Shown here: positions 55,772 through 64,000 of the stretch, piece by piece
Numbering within the stretch: the stretch's first letter is position 1
Layout of the letters: every line of letters starts with the position of its first letter
Assembly: GCA_027494135.1 (NCBI GenBank)
Contig: JAOSJK010000001.1
Location: 1,281,378 to 1,345,377 of the forward strand
DNA from: Acidimicrobiia bacterium
GTDB taxonomy: Bacteria; Actinomycetota; Acidimicrobiia; IMCC26256; PALSA-610
DNA length: 64,000 bases
Direction: 5' to 3'
The notes under the pieces: generated by a model
Told to the model about the DNA's origin: nothing
Databases searched by the model: none
Seen by the model: only the letters and a program-made list of their open reading frames with translations
Made by a program: the position numbers and the translations under genes

Positions 55772-57064
55772 ATGCCAGGCGCGGTGATCGTGGGTACGCA
55801 GTGGGGAGACGAGGGCAAGGGCCGCTTCACCGACTTCGTCGCCAAGGAGTGCTCTCTCGTCGTCCGCTACCAGGGCGGGCACAACGCCGGCCACACGATC
55901 GTCGCCGACGGTGAGGTGTTCAAGCTCCAGCTCGTGCCGAGCGGGGTGCTCTACCCGTGGGTGGTCCCCGTGATCGGCAACGGCGTCGTCGTCGACCCCG
56001 CCGTGCTGATCGCCGAGCTCGACATGCTCGAGAGCATGGGTGTGGAGACCGGCCGGCTGCGCCTCTCGGGGAACGCGCACCTCATCATGCCTTACCACCA
56101 AGAGCTCGATCGTGTGACCGAGAGATTCCTTGGCAAGAACAAGCTCGGAACGACCAAGCGGGGCATCGGTCCCGCATACGCCGACAAGGCGTTGCGGGTC
56201 GGCCTTCGCGTACAGGACCTGCTCGACGCGAAGATCTTCCGCGAGAAGCTCGATCTGGTGTTGCGCGAGAAGAACGGAGTTCTTGCGAAGGTCTACAACC
56301 GGCTTCCCATGAGCGCCGACGAGATCGCCGACCAGTACCTGTCGATGGTTCCGCGTCTCGCCCCGATGATCGACGACACCGTGCACCTGGTCCACGAGTC
56401 GCTCGACGCCGGCCAGTGGGTTCTGTTCGAGGGAGCACAGGCGACGTACCTCGATCTCGATCACGGCACCTATCCGTTCGTCACCTCGAGCAACCCGATC
56501 GCGGGCGGCGTCTGCACGGGAGCCGGGGTCGGGCCACGCGCCATCGAGCGGATCATCGGGGTCGTGAAGGCGTACACCACTCGCGTCGGCAGTGGTCCGT
56601 TCCCCACCGAGCTGTTCGAGGGAGACGTCGACGGCGATCGCCTGGTGGAGATCGGCAAGGAGTACGGCACGAACACGGGCAGGCGGCGACGGCCCGGCTG
56701 GCTCGACGGCGTGATGGTCAAGCACGCGGTGCGTCTGAACACGTGCACCGAGATCGCGATCGCAAAGCTCGACGTCCTCTCCACGTTCGACGAGATCAAG
56801 GTGTGTGTCGCGTACGAGGACGACTCGGGCACCCGGTACGAGCACGTCCCGTATCACCAGTCCGTCCTTCACAAGGTCCGGCCCGTCTACGAGACGCTGC
56901 CGGGCTGGCGGTGCGAGATCGACGGCGCCGCCAGGCTCGAGGATCTCCCGGCGGCCGCGCGCGACTACGTGAGCTTCGTTGCGGAGCTGGTAGGGGTACC
57001 TGTCTCGTTCGTCTCGGTGGGTCCCGGCCGGGAGCAGACGGTCGTGCTGCCCCGAGCCGCGTGA
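55772..57064 (+). CDS. purA: Adenylosuccinate synthetase
   Basis: A complete 430-residue enzyme from ATG 55772 (GGAAGGTGGCCAG upstream). The GTP-binding/catalytic loop is [15 protein letters not shown] with the catalytic Asp, and the catalytic His is in [13 protein letters not shown]. Also visible are [34 protein letters not shown] and [12 protein letters not shown]. It makes adenylosuccinate from IMP, Asp and GTP, the first AMP-specific step. Frame intact; first gene of the purine run. Confidence 0.97.
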   Translation: MPGAVIVGTQWGDEGKGRFTDFVAKECSLVVRYQGGHNAGHTIVADGEVFKLQLVPSGVLYPWVVPVIGNGVVVDPAVLIAELDMLESMGVETGRLRLSGNAHLIMPYHQELDRVTERFLGKNKLGTTKRGIGPAYADKALRVGLRVQDLLDAKIFREKLDLVLREKNGVLAKVYNRLPMSADEIADQYLSMVPRLAPMIDDTVHLVHESLDAGQWVLFEGAQATYLDLDHGTYPFVTSSNPIAGGVCTGAGVGPRAIERIIGVVKAYTTRVGSGPFPTELFEGDVDGDRLVEIGKEYGTNTGRRRRPGWLDGVMVKHAVRLNTCTEIAIAKLDVLSTFDEIKVCVAYEDDSGTRYEHVPYHQSVLHKVRPVYETLPGWRCEIDGAARLEDLPAAARDYVSFVAELVGVPVSFVSVGPGREQTVVLPRAA

Positions 57065-57082
57065 ACGCCTAGGGTCGCGGGC

Positions 57083-58365
57083 ATGCGGGTCCTGGTCGTC
57101 GGAAGCGGTGGTCGGGAGCACGCGCTCACATGGGGGATGGCCCGCTCCGCCGAGGTCGACGACATCGTCTGCGCCCCCGGCAACCCGGGCATGGAGTCGC
57201 TGGGCGAGTGCCTTGCGGTCGACACCTCCGATCCCGTCGCGATCGCCGATCTCGCGGACGCCGTCGATGCCGGCCTGGTTGTGGTCGGCCCGGAAGACCC
57301 GCTGGTCGCTGGGGCCGTCGACGCGTTGACCGAGCGGGGGCGTCTCGCATTCGGTCCGGTAGGGGCCGCGCGCGCCTCGAGGGCTCCAAGGCGTGGATGA
57401 AGGAGGTCCTCGACGCGGGCGGTGTGCCCACCGCCGCGCACCGGGCGTTCGGAGCCGGCGAGGAGGGCGCCGCGCTCGCTTACCTCGAGTCCCTCTCGGC
57501 TCCCTATGTCGTCAAGACCGACGGCCTGGCTGCGGGAAAGGGGGTCGCCGTCGTGCACTCGCGCGACGAGGCGCGTGACGCGGTGCGCGAGTACCTGTCG
57601 GGGCGCGCCTTCGGCGATGCGGGGCGTACCGTGGTCATCGAGGAGGGTCTCACCGGGCCGGAGCTGTCGCTGCTGGTCCTCTGCGACGGGAGCGAGGCAA
57701 CTCCGCTCGCACCCGCGCAAGACTTCAAGCGCGCCTTCGACGGCGACACCGGACCCAACACCGGAGGGATGGGCGCTTACTCACCGGTCCCCATAGCGGG
57801 GCCGGAGATCATCGACGAGGCCATGGGCAAGTGCGTGCGGCCGGCCCTGACAGCACTGTCGGCACGCGGGGTCGAGTACCGCGGGATCCTCTACGCGGGG
57901 CTGATGCTCACCCCCGATGGATTGAAGATCATCGAGTTCAACGTGCGGTTCGGCGACCCCGAGTGTCAGGTGGTGGTTCCCCGCCTCGAGAGCGACCTGT
58001 GTCGTCACCTGGCCGAGTCGGCCGGCGGGCGACTGCAGGAAGAGGTCCGGTTCACCGACGACGCTTGCGTCACGGTGGTGCTCGCGACGGAGGGCTATCC
58101 GGTGGCCCCGCGCAAGGGTGACGAGATCGAAGGGTTGGACCGGGCCAAGGCGGTCGAGGGAGTGACTGTCTTCCACGCCGGCACCCGCAGCGACGGCGAC
58201 CGCCTCCTGACAGCGGGCGGGCGGGTCCTCGACGTGACGGCGACGGCGGCGAGCCTCGCCGGGGCACGTGCGCGAGCGTACGAGGCCGCCTCGCTGATCT
58301 CGTGGCCGGGCATGCACTACCGAAGCGACATCGCGGCGACGGCCGCCGAGGAGGACCGGCAGTGA
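57083..58365 (+). CDS. purD: Phosphoribosylamine-glycine ligase (frameshifted)
   Basis: About 427 residues from ATG 57083 (MRVLVVGSGGREHALTWGMA, the PurD N-domain nucleotide motif). A shift near 57370 precedes RLEGSKAWMKEVLDAGGVPT. The ATP-grasp part shows YVVKTDGLAAGKGVAVVHS, QDFKRAFDGDTGPNTGGMGA (signature) and IEFNVRFGDPECQVVVPRLE. It makes GAR from phosphoribosylamine and Gly. The TGA overlaps the purB GTG, indicating coupling. Confidence 0.94.
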
Positions 58366-59690
58366 TCCCCCGTTACTCGCTCCCCGAGATGTCGGCGCTC
58401 TTCACCGACGATCACCGCTTCGCCGCATGGCTCGAGGTCGAGGTGCTCGCGTGCGAGGCGTGGGCGGAGCTGGGCGTCGTCCCCAGCGAGCATGCGGCCG
58501 CGATTCGCGAGCGGGCCGGCTTCGACACCCAGGCGGTTCACGACCGCGAGGCGGTCACCGACCACGATGTCGCGGCGTTTGTCGACGTCGTCCAGGAACG
58601 GGTCGGGCCACCTGCGGGCGGGTGGGTGCACTACGGCCTGACGTCGAGTGACGTCGTCGACACCGCGCTCTCGGTCACTCTCGTGAAGGCGTGTGATCTG
58701 ATCCTCGATGCTGCGGCGGCGCTCGAGTCCACGATCGCCGAGCGCGCCCGGGAGTTCCGTGACACCCCGATGGTCGGACGCACTCACGGGATCCATGCCG
58801 AGCCGACGACGTTCGGCGTCAAGCTCGCGCTGTGGGCGCTGCAGGTTCGGCGAGACCGGGAGCGGCTGATCCGCGCGAGGCGTGCCGTCGCCGTCGGCAA
58901 GCTCTCCGGAGCGGTCGGTACCTACTCGAACGTCGATCCGAGGGTCGAGGCTCATGTCTGTGAGCGACTCGGGCTCGAAGCGGTACCGGCGACCCAGGTG
59001 CTGGCGCGGGATCGCCACGCGGAGCTCCTATACGCGTGTGCGTCGGTGGGAGCGACCGTGGAGTCGTTCGCCCTCGAGATCCGGCACCTCCAGCGCACCG
59101 AGGTGCGCGAAGTGGAGGAGCCCTTCCGTACCGGTTCGCAGAAGGGCTCCAGCGCGATGCCCCACAAGCGCAATCCGGTCAAGTGCGAACAGCTCTGCGG
59201 GCTCGCCAGGGTGCTGCGGGCGAACCTGCAGGCCGGCCTCGAGAACGTGGCGCTGTGGCACGAGCGCGACATCTCTCACTCGTCCGTGGAGCGTGTCATC
59301 CTCCCGGACTCCCTGATGCTCGCCTACTACGTGCTGGTCCGCTTTCGGACGGTCGTCGAAGGCATGCGCGTCTACCCCGAGCGGATGATCGAGAACCTCG
59401 ACTCCTCCTACGGGCTCGTCTTCAGCCAGCCTGTGCTGCTGGCCCTGATCGAGGCGGGCCTCAACCGCGACGACGCGTACCGCTTGGTGCAGCGCAGCGC
59501 GATGCGGGCGTGGGAAGAGCGTCGTGCGTTCCGCGACATCCTCGCCGAGGACGATGACGTCACCGGGAAGCTCGATGCCGGGCGCTTGGACGCCTGCTTC
59601 GACCTACGGCACGCGATCGCGCGCGTGGGGCGCACGTTCGACGTGCTCGACGAGATGGAGAAGTCACAACCCACAAGGGAGACGACGTGA
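58362..59690 (+). CDS. purB: Adenylosuccinate lyase
   Basis: A complete 442-residue fumarase/aspartase-superfamily enzyme from GTG 58362 (MIPRYSLPEMSALFTDDHRF). Catalytic motifs are VHYGLTSSDVVDTALSVTL, MVGRTHGIHAEPTTFGVKLA (His) and the flexible-loop signature GSQKGSSAMPHKRNPVKCEQ near residue 260. It acts twice in purine synthesis, splitting SAICAR and adenylosuccinate to release fumarate. It overlaps both neighbours by 4 bp. Confidence 0.97.
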   Translation: MIPRYSLPEMSALFTDDHRFAAWLEVEVLACEAWAELGVVPSEHAAAIRERAGFDTQAVHDREAVTDHDVAAFVDVVQERVGPPAGGWVHYGLTSSDVVDTALSVTLVKACDLILDAAAALESTIAERAREFRDTPMVGRTHGIHAEPTTFGVKLALWALQVRRDRERLIRARRAVAVGKLSGAVGTYSNVDPRVEAHVCERLGLEAVPATQVLARDRHAELLYACASVGATVESFALEIRHLQRTEVREVEEPFRTGSQKGSSAMPHKRNPVKCEQLCGLARVLRANLQAGLENVALWHERDISHSSVERVILPDSLMLAYYVLVRFRTVVEGMRVYPERMIENLDSSYGLVFSQPVLLALIEAGLNRDDAYRLVQRSAMRAWEERRAFRDILAEDDDVTGKLDAGRLDACFDLRHAIARVGRTFDVLDEMEKSQPTRETT

Positions 59691-60568
59691 GCGAGACCAC
59701 GCTTCCCCATCTCTACACCGGGAAGGTCCGGGAGCTCTACGAGGTGGCGCACGACAGGCTCCTCATGGTTGCGACCGACCGGCTCTCGGTCTACGACGTC
59801 GTGCTCCCCGACCCGATCCCCGACAAGGGACGCGTTCTCACGGCGCTGTCGGCCTGGTGGTTCGACCGGACTGCGTCGATGGTGCAGAACCACGTGATCT
59901 CGTCCGACCCGACCGACTTCCCAGAGACGGCCGGGCCCGTCGGCGGCAGGGCGATGCTCGTCCGTGCGACCACTCCGATCCGCATGGAGTGCATCGTGCG
60001 TGGCTATCTGTTCGGGGGTGCGTGGAGCGAGTACCGCAAGCACGGCACGGTGAACGGAGTGACCGTGTCGGCTGGTCTGCGGGAGGCGGACCGTCTCCCG
60101 GAGCCGATCTTCACCCCCACCACGAAGGCCGACGAGGGCCACGACATGCCGCTGACGCGCGACGAGGGCGTGGCGCTGGTGGGGCGCGATCGTTACGAGC
60201 GACTCTCGGACCTCTCGCTCCGCCTGTACCAGCTGGGCGCGGCGAGGGCGGCGGAGACCGGGCTGATTCTCGCCGACACCAAGTTCGAGTTCGGTGACAT
60301 CGACGGAGAGATTCTCGTGATCGACGAGATGCTCACCCCGGACTCATCTCGGTACTGGCCCGCCGACAAGTACGAACCGGGGAGCTCGCCCCCGTCGTTC
60401 GACAAGCAGTACGTGCGTGACTACATGGACTCAACCGGCTGGGACCACGAGCCGCCCGCTCCGAGCCTGCCGGCCGAGGTCATCGACGGCACCCGAGCCC
60501 GGTACGTCGAGGCCTACGAGCGCCTCACCGGCAACTCCTTCGACGAATGGTTCGGCCCCGACCTCTGA
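59687..60568 (+). CDS. purC: SAICAR synthetase
   Basis: A complete 293-residue enzyme starting in the GTGA overlap with purB. Motifs: LYTGKVRELYEVAHDRLLMV (ATP-binding), MECIVRGYLFGGAWSEYRKH, TPTTKADEGHDMPL and LADTKFEFGDIDGEILVIDE. The length and the SYW-type end (PDSSRYWPADKYEPGSSPPS) fit the longer PurC class found in actinobacteria and yeast. It joins CAIR and Asp with ATP. A strong hairpin follows, 5 bp past the stop. Confidence 0.96.
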   Translation: MSETTLPHLYTGKVRELYEVAHDRLLMVATDRLSVYDVVLPDPIPDKGRVLTALSAWWFDRTASMVQNHVISSDPTDFPETAGPVGGRAMLVRATTPIRMECIVRGYLFGGAWSEYRKHGTVNGVTVSAGLREADRLPEPIFTPTTKADEGHDMPLTRDEGVALVGRDRYERLSDLSLRLYQLGAARAAETGLILADTKFEFGDIDGEILVIDEMLTPDSSRYWPADKYEPGSSPPSFDKQYVRDYMDSTGWDHEPPAPSLPAEVIDGTRARYVEAYERLTGNSFDEWFGPDL

Positions 60569-60573
60569 GGCAC

Positions 60574-60614
60574 GAGCGTCGATAGACCACAATATGTGTG
60601 GTCTATCGACGCTC
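60574..60614 (+). terminator. 18-bp stem-loop between purC and purS
   Basis: A perfect stem (left arm GAGCGTCGATAGACCACA, 60574-60591; loop ATATG; right arm 60597-60614). No T tract follows. It separates the tightly overlapped purDBC from purS-purQ, so it may terminate or attenuate transcription within the purine run or protect an mRNA end. Confidence 0.75.
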
Positions 60615-60656
60615 CTCCCGGGGGCGGGGAGGGGTGGGGGCCGGTAGGATCGAGGA

Positions 60657-60917
60657 GTGCCCGCCTTCGAAGCCCGCGCCGACATCACCCACCTGCCCGG
60701 CATCCTCGATCCGGCGGGGGCTACCGTCGAACGTGCCCTGCCGGCGCTCGGTTACGGCAACGTCTCGCAGGTGCGGATCGGCAAGAGCATCCACCTGATC
60801 ATCGACGCCCCCGACGCCGCGACGGCACGCGCCCAGGTCGACGAGATGTGCCGCCGGATCCTCGCGAACCCGGTGATCGAGGCGTACGAGATCGGACTGA
60901 CGGAGCTCGCGCGGTGA
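60657..60917 (+). CDS. purS: FGAM synthetase subunit PurS
   Basis: A complete 86-residue protein. GTG 60657 gives MPAFEARADITHLPGILDPA. The family pattern is clear: PGILDPAGATVERALPALGY, then VRIGKSIHLI and MCRRILANPVIEAYEI. PurS links PurQ and PurL in the small-subunit type of FGAM synthetase. The upstream GGATCGAGGA sits close to the GTG, a tight ribosome-binding-site spacing. The gene overlaps purQ by 4 bp. Confidence 0.93.
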   Translation: MPAFEARADITHLPGILDPAGATVERALPALGYGNVSQVRIGKSIHLIIDAPDAATARAQVDEMCRRILANPVIEAYEIGLTELAR

Positions 60918-61600
60918 CGGTACAAGTCGGGGTCGTCCTCTTCCCCGGGACCAACTGCGAGCACGACGTCGTGTGGGCCGTGGAGCACCTCGGGGGGTCG
61001 GCCGAGATCCTCTGGCACGGCGACGCGACGCTGGGTGGCGCCGACGCTGTGGTGATCCCCGGCGGCTTCGCCCACGGCGACTATCTGCGCACGGGCGCGA
61101 TCGCCCGCTTCTCACCGATCATGGACGCCGTACGCGATCACGCGCTTGCCGGTGGACCGGTAGTGGGGATCTGCAACGGCTTCCAGGTACTCACCGAGGC
61201 GGGGCTCCTGCCGGGTGCATTGCAGAAGAACGCCGGCTTGAAGTTCCTGTGTACGACGGTCGGGCTGACGGTCGAGACGACTACGACGGCTCTCACTAAC
61301 CGTGCAGCGACGGGCCAGGTTCTGCGAATACCGATCAACCACTTCGAGGGAAACTATGTCTGCGACCAGGCGACCCTCGACGCCCTGCGCGCCGAAGATC
61401 GCGTAGTTCTCCGCTACGTGGAGAACCCCAACGGGAGTCTCGACGACATCGCCGGGATCTGCAGCGAAGGGCGCAACGTCGTCGGCCTGATGCCTCACCC
61501 GGAACGCGCTTCCGAGGCGATTCTCGGCTCGGACGACGGAGCAGTTCTCCTGGAGTCGCTCCTGGCGGCGGCAGACCGGGTCGGGTCGACTGCCCGCTGA
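60914..61600 (+). CDS. purQ: FGAM synthetase glutaminase subunit PurQ
   Basis: A complete 228-residue class I glutamine amidotransferase from GTG 60914 (MTVQVGVVLFPGTNCEHDVV). The nucleophile Cys is in GPVVGICNGFQVLTEAGLLP near residue 87, and the His-x-Glu dyad is in VVGLMPHPERASEA near 195. It supplies ammonia to PurL for conversion of FGAR to FGAM. The frame is intact. Confidence 0.96.
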   Translation: MTVQVGVVLFPGTNCEHDVVWAVEHLGGSAEILWHGDATLGGADAVVIPGGFAHGDYLRTGAIARFSPIMDAVRDHALAGGPVVGICNGFQVLTEAGLLPGALQKNAGLKFLCTTVGLTVETTTTALTNRAATGQVLRIPINHFEGNYVCDQATLDALRAEDRVVLRYVENPNGSLDDIAGICSEGRNVVGLMPHPERASEAILGSDDGAVLLESLLAAADRVGSTAR

Positions 61601-62046
61601 CCACCCGAAGCCGCCGCTGGGGAGCGGTCCGGATCAGCCGGGCGCGTGATCCCGGCCTTCTTGAGGACCTCGGCAGGCACTCCGACCGACCGCCATGACG
61701 AGTAGGCGATGCCCTTCCGGGCGCCGTAGCCCTTCGCGTGCTTCACGAAAGCCTTCTCGAGCCCCGTGAGGTCTACCTTCACCTGCATGCCCGCGAGCTC
61801 CGACAGGAGATCATGGCGCTCCTGGATGAGATTGAGGCGGGTAGTGACGCTCGCCGTGTCCAGTGACTCCTCGATTGCGGCGAGACGCTTCTTGATGCTG
61901 TCGGGCGTGCGCTTGCGGCCTCGCTTGGGGCGGTGTGCGTCGAGGGCCTCCAGATAGTCCCGTACGGCCTTTGACTGGGCGCGCCCCTCCGCCAGAGCCT
62001 TCTTGTGCGCATCGGTCATTGTGGACTTCTTGGCTCTGGGTGACAT
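61495..62046 (-). CDS. Conserved hypothetical actinobacterial protein
   Basis: A protein from ATG 62046 (GGAGGTCGGAG upstream): MSPRAKKSTMTDAHKKALAE, then a basic helix-rich part (RPKRGRKRTPDSIKKRLAAI), a coiled-coil segment (TTRLNLIQERHDLLSELAGM) and KGIAYSSWRSVGVPAEVLKK. I have seen this general architecture in actinobacterial proteins of unknown function. The frame stays open to 61495, but after about 61640 it is antisense to purQ, so the true end is probably the TGA at 61634-61636 after a one-base shift. It splits purQ from purL. Confidence 0.7.
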   Translation of the reverse strand: MSPRAKKSTMTDAHKKALAEGRAQSKAVRDYLEALDAHRPKRGRKRTPDSIKKRLAAIEESLDTASVTTRLNLIQERHDLLSELAGMQVKVDLTGLEKAFVKHAKGYGARKGIAYSSWRSVGVPAEVLKKAGITRPADPDRSPAAASGGQRAVDPTRSAAARSDSRRTAPSSEPRIASEARSG

Positions 62047-62327
62047 CTCCGACCTCCGAATTCGACGTATTGCTTAGGGACCATTACTAGCACATCATTC
62101 CGGCGAGAGCGCTGTCGCCAGGGGTCTCATGCAGCGATTTGATCGCCGGTGAGGACCCGTGAATCGACGAGAAGCGTCCCGGCTCATAGGTTCATAGTGA
62201 GTCCCCCGAGAGACCGAAGTGGCAAGCGGTCCGCATCGCCGCGGCGCCGTGCTCCGAGAGCGGCCGCTGCGCGACAAGAGCTCTCGCGGCGTGATCCCGA
62301 CGGAGGGGTCCGGGTAGTCTCGGCTCG

Positions 62328-64000
62328 ATGGAGCCGTTGCATCGACAGCTCGGGATGACCGACGACGAGCTCGACGCCGTGATCGCCGAGCTCGGCCGCG
62401 ACCCCACCGACCTCGAGCTCGCCATGTACTCCGTCATGTGGTCGGAGCACTGCTCGTACAAGTCGTCGCGCACTCACCTCAAGCGGTTCCCGACGGATGC
62501 GCCGTGGGTCCTCGTAGGGCCTGGGGAGGGTGCCGGAGTGATCGACGTCGGTGACGGACTCGCGGTGGCGATCCGCATCGAGAGCCACAACCATCCGTCC
62601 GCCGTCGAGCCGTATCAGGGCGCGGCGACCGGCGTCGGGGGATCATCCGCGACGTCTTCTCGATGGGTGGCGCCCCATCGCCTTGATGGATCCGCTGCGA
62701 TTCGGCACTCTCGACGATGCGCGCACCCGGTACCTCTTCGAGGGCGTCGTCTCGGGGATCTCCGGCTACGGCAACTCGGTCGGTGTCCCGACCGTCGGAG
62801 GTGAGGTCGTCTTCGACGACTGCTATCGCGACAATCCGCTCGTCAACGTCTTCTGCCTCGGAGTCCTACCTCACGATCGGCTGGTGCTGGCCCGCGCCGA
62901 GGGTCCGGGGAACCTCGCGGTGCTCCTCGGCTCCGCCACCGGGCGCGACGGCATCGGCGGCGCGAGCGTGCTCGCCAGCGCGGGCTTCGCAGAGGGTCCG
63001 ACGAGAAGCGGCCCTCCGTCCAGGTTGGCGACCCGTTCGAAGAGAAGCGGCTGATCGAGGCCTGCCTGGAGCTCCTCGATCGGGGGCTGGCGGTCGGCGT
63101 CCAGGATCTGGGCGCGGCCGGGATCTCCTGCGCGGCGTCGGAGACAGCAGCGAAGGCGGGCGCCGGAATGGACGTCGACTGCGCGCGTGTCGCTCGCCGC
63201 GAACCGTCGATGAACCCGATCGAGCTGCTCACCTCGGAGAGCCAGGAGCGGATGCTCGCGATCATCGAGCCCGAGCGGCTCGACGAGGTGCTCGAGCTCG
63301 CAGGGCGATGGGAGGTACGGGCGACCGTCGTCGGGCGCGTAACCGACTCCGGCCGCTTCCGGGTCTACGACGGTCTCTTCGACGCGATCGGAGTTCCGGG
63401 GCAGAACCCCCTGCCGCCACCGGGCGATGCGCCGCCTGCAGTCTCATCCGATCGCGAACCGATCGCCGACGTCCCCGCAGGCAGCCTCGGCGACGGACCC
63501 GTGATCCGACGCCCCTTCGAGCGCCCCGGCTACCAGGACGCCCTGCAGGAGCGTGACCCGCGTGCACCTCTGGCCGAGAGGTTCCCCGCTGGTGCCGACC
63601 TCGCCGGGGAGCTGCGTGCACTGCTCTCTACCCCGACGATCGCCGACAAGTCGTGGGTGTACAGCCAGTACGACCACCAGCTCTTCCTGAACACCGTCGT
63701 CGGGCCGGGTGGCGATGCTGCAGTGCTGCGCCTGAAGGGCACCGGCAAGGCGCTCGCCCTCTCGACGGACGGGAAGGCGCGCTTCTGTCGTCTCGACCCG
63801 CGCACTGGCGGGCGACTCGTCGTCATAGAGGCCGCCCGCAACGTCGCGGGCTCAGGCGCCCGACCGCTGGCGCTGGTCAACTGCCTCAACTTCGGGAACC
63901 CCGAGCACCCCGACGTCATGTGGCAGTTCGCGGAGGTCGTCGAGGGCATATCGGAGACGTGCGAGGCACTCGGCATCCCCGTGATCGGAGGCAACGTCTC
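62328..64000 (+). CDS. purL: FGAM synthetase large subunit PurL (partial, three frameshifts)
   Basis: The first 557 codons or so from ATG 62328 ([20 protein letters not shown]); the gene leaves the window. Motifs: [80 protein letters not shown] and [20 protein letters not shown]. Shifts lie near 62637 (a G lost in a G run), 62668 and 63004. It is the small-PurL type that needs PurS and PurQ, which are encoded just upstream. It amidates FGAR using ATP. Confidence 0.94.

Overview
The window is high-GC DNA with many GTG starts and dense gene packing. NucS mismatch endonuclease, an HspR-type regulator in the dnaK operon, a DosR-like regulator, an F420-type luciferase-family enzyme and a stand-alone PurS all point to an actinobacterium. 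The mix would suit an Acidimicrobiia-like environmental lineage, but that placement is inference. More than 30 apparent one-base frameshifts, most at G or C runs, interrupt otherwise well-conserved housekeeping genes (dnaJ, purD, purL, dcd). I read these as uncorrected sequence errors rather than gene decay, and I annotate the affected genes as single loci with the shift position given.

Layout. 1-5.1 kb (minus strand): a tightly coupled catabolic-type operon (DsbA-like protein, DUF1214 protein, sulfotransferase, SDR, DapB-like dehydrogenase, SDR). 5.3-9.9 kb: transporters, DUF3237 protein, NucS and small envelope proteins. 9.8-13 kb: a dormancy/hypoxia-flavoured group (internally deleted PPOX flavoprotein, SRPBCC-like protein, DosR-like regulator, universal stress protein, radical SAM protein). 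13-22.9 kb: metallophosphoesterase, several methyltransferases, aldo/keto reductase, an acyltransferase-SGNH protein, a secreted RCC1-repeat protein and a lipoprotein.

23-38.3 kb is the accessory heart of the window. Four direct copies of the 3' end of tRNA-Gly(CCC), one of them in the intact tRNA gene at 38226-38299, divide the DNA into a tandem array of integrative elements. The units carry tyrosine integrases (one intact, one frameshifted, two remnants), an excisionase, two toxin-antitoxin modules, an aminoglycoside-phosphotransferase-like gene, a MobF relaxase and an AlbA_2/HATPase (Schlafen-like) protein. The att copies share flanking motifs (GGTCAC pairs 11 bp apart, a GGCCCAGG inverted repeat), and the integrase loci share TAC- or TGC-loop palindromes.

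38.4-64 kb is mostly core genome. It holds dcd, a beta-helix lipoprotein, an RDD membrane protein, an F420-type oxidoreductase converging on a FadF-like Fe-S membrane protein, and a cyclic-nucleotide-binding protein. Next comes the chaperone operon dnaK-grpE-dnaJ-hspR followed by clpB, with HAIR-like operators before dnaK and clpB. An acyl-CoA dehydrogenase, a nitroreductase and a membrane protein follow. A purine-biosynthesis run, purA-purD-purB-purC-purS-purQ and (after one opposed gene) purL, leaves the window at its right edge. Together the pur genes cover FGAM synthetase, GAR synthetase, SAICAR synthetase, adenylosuccinate lyase and adenylosuccinate synthetase; purF, purM and purH are not here.
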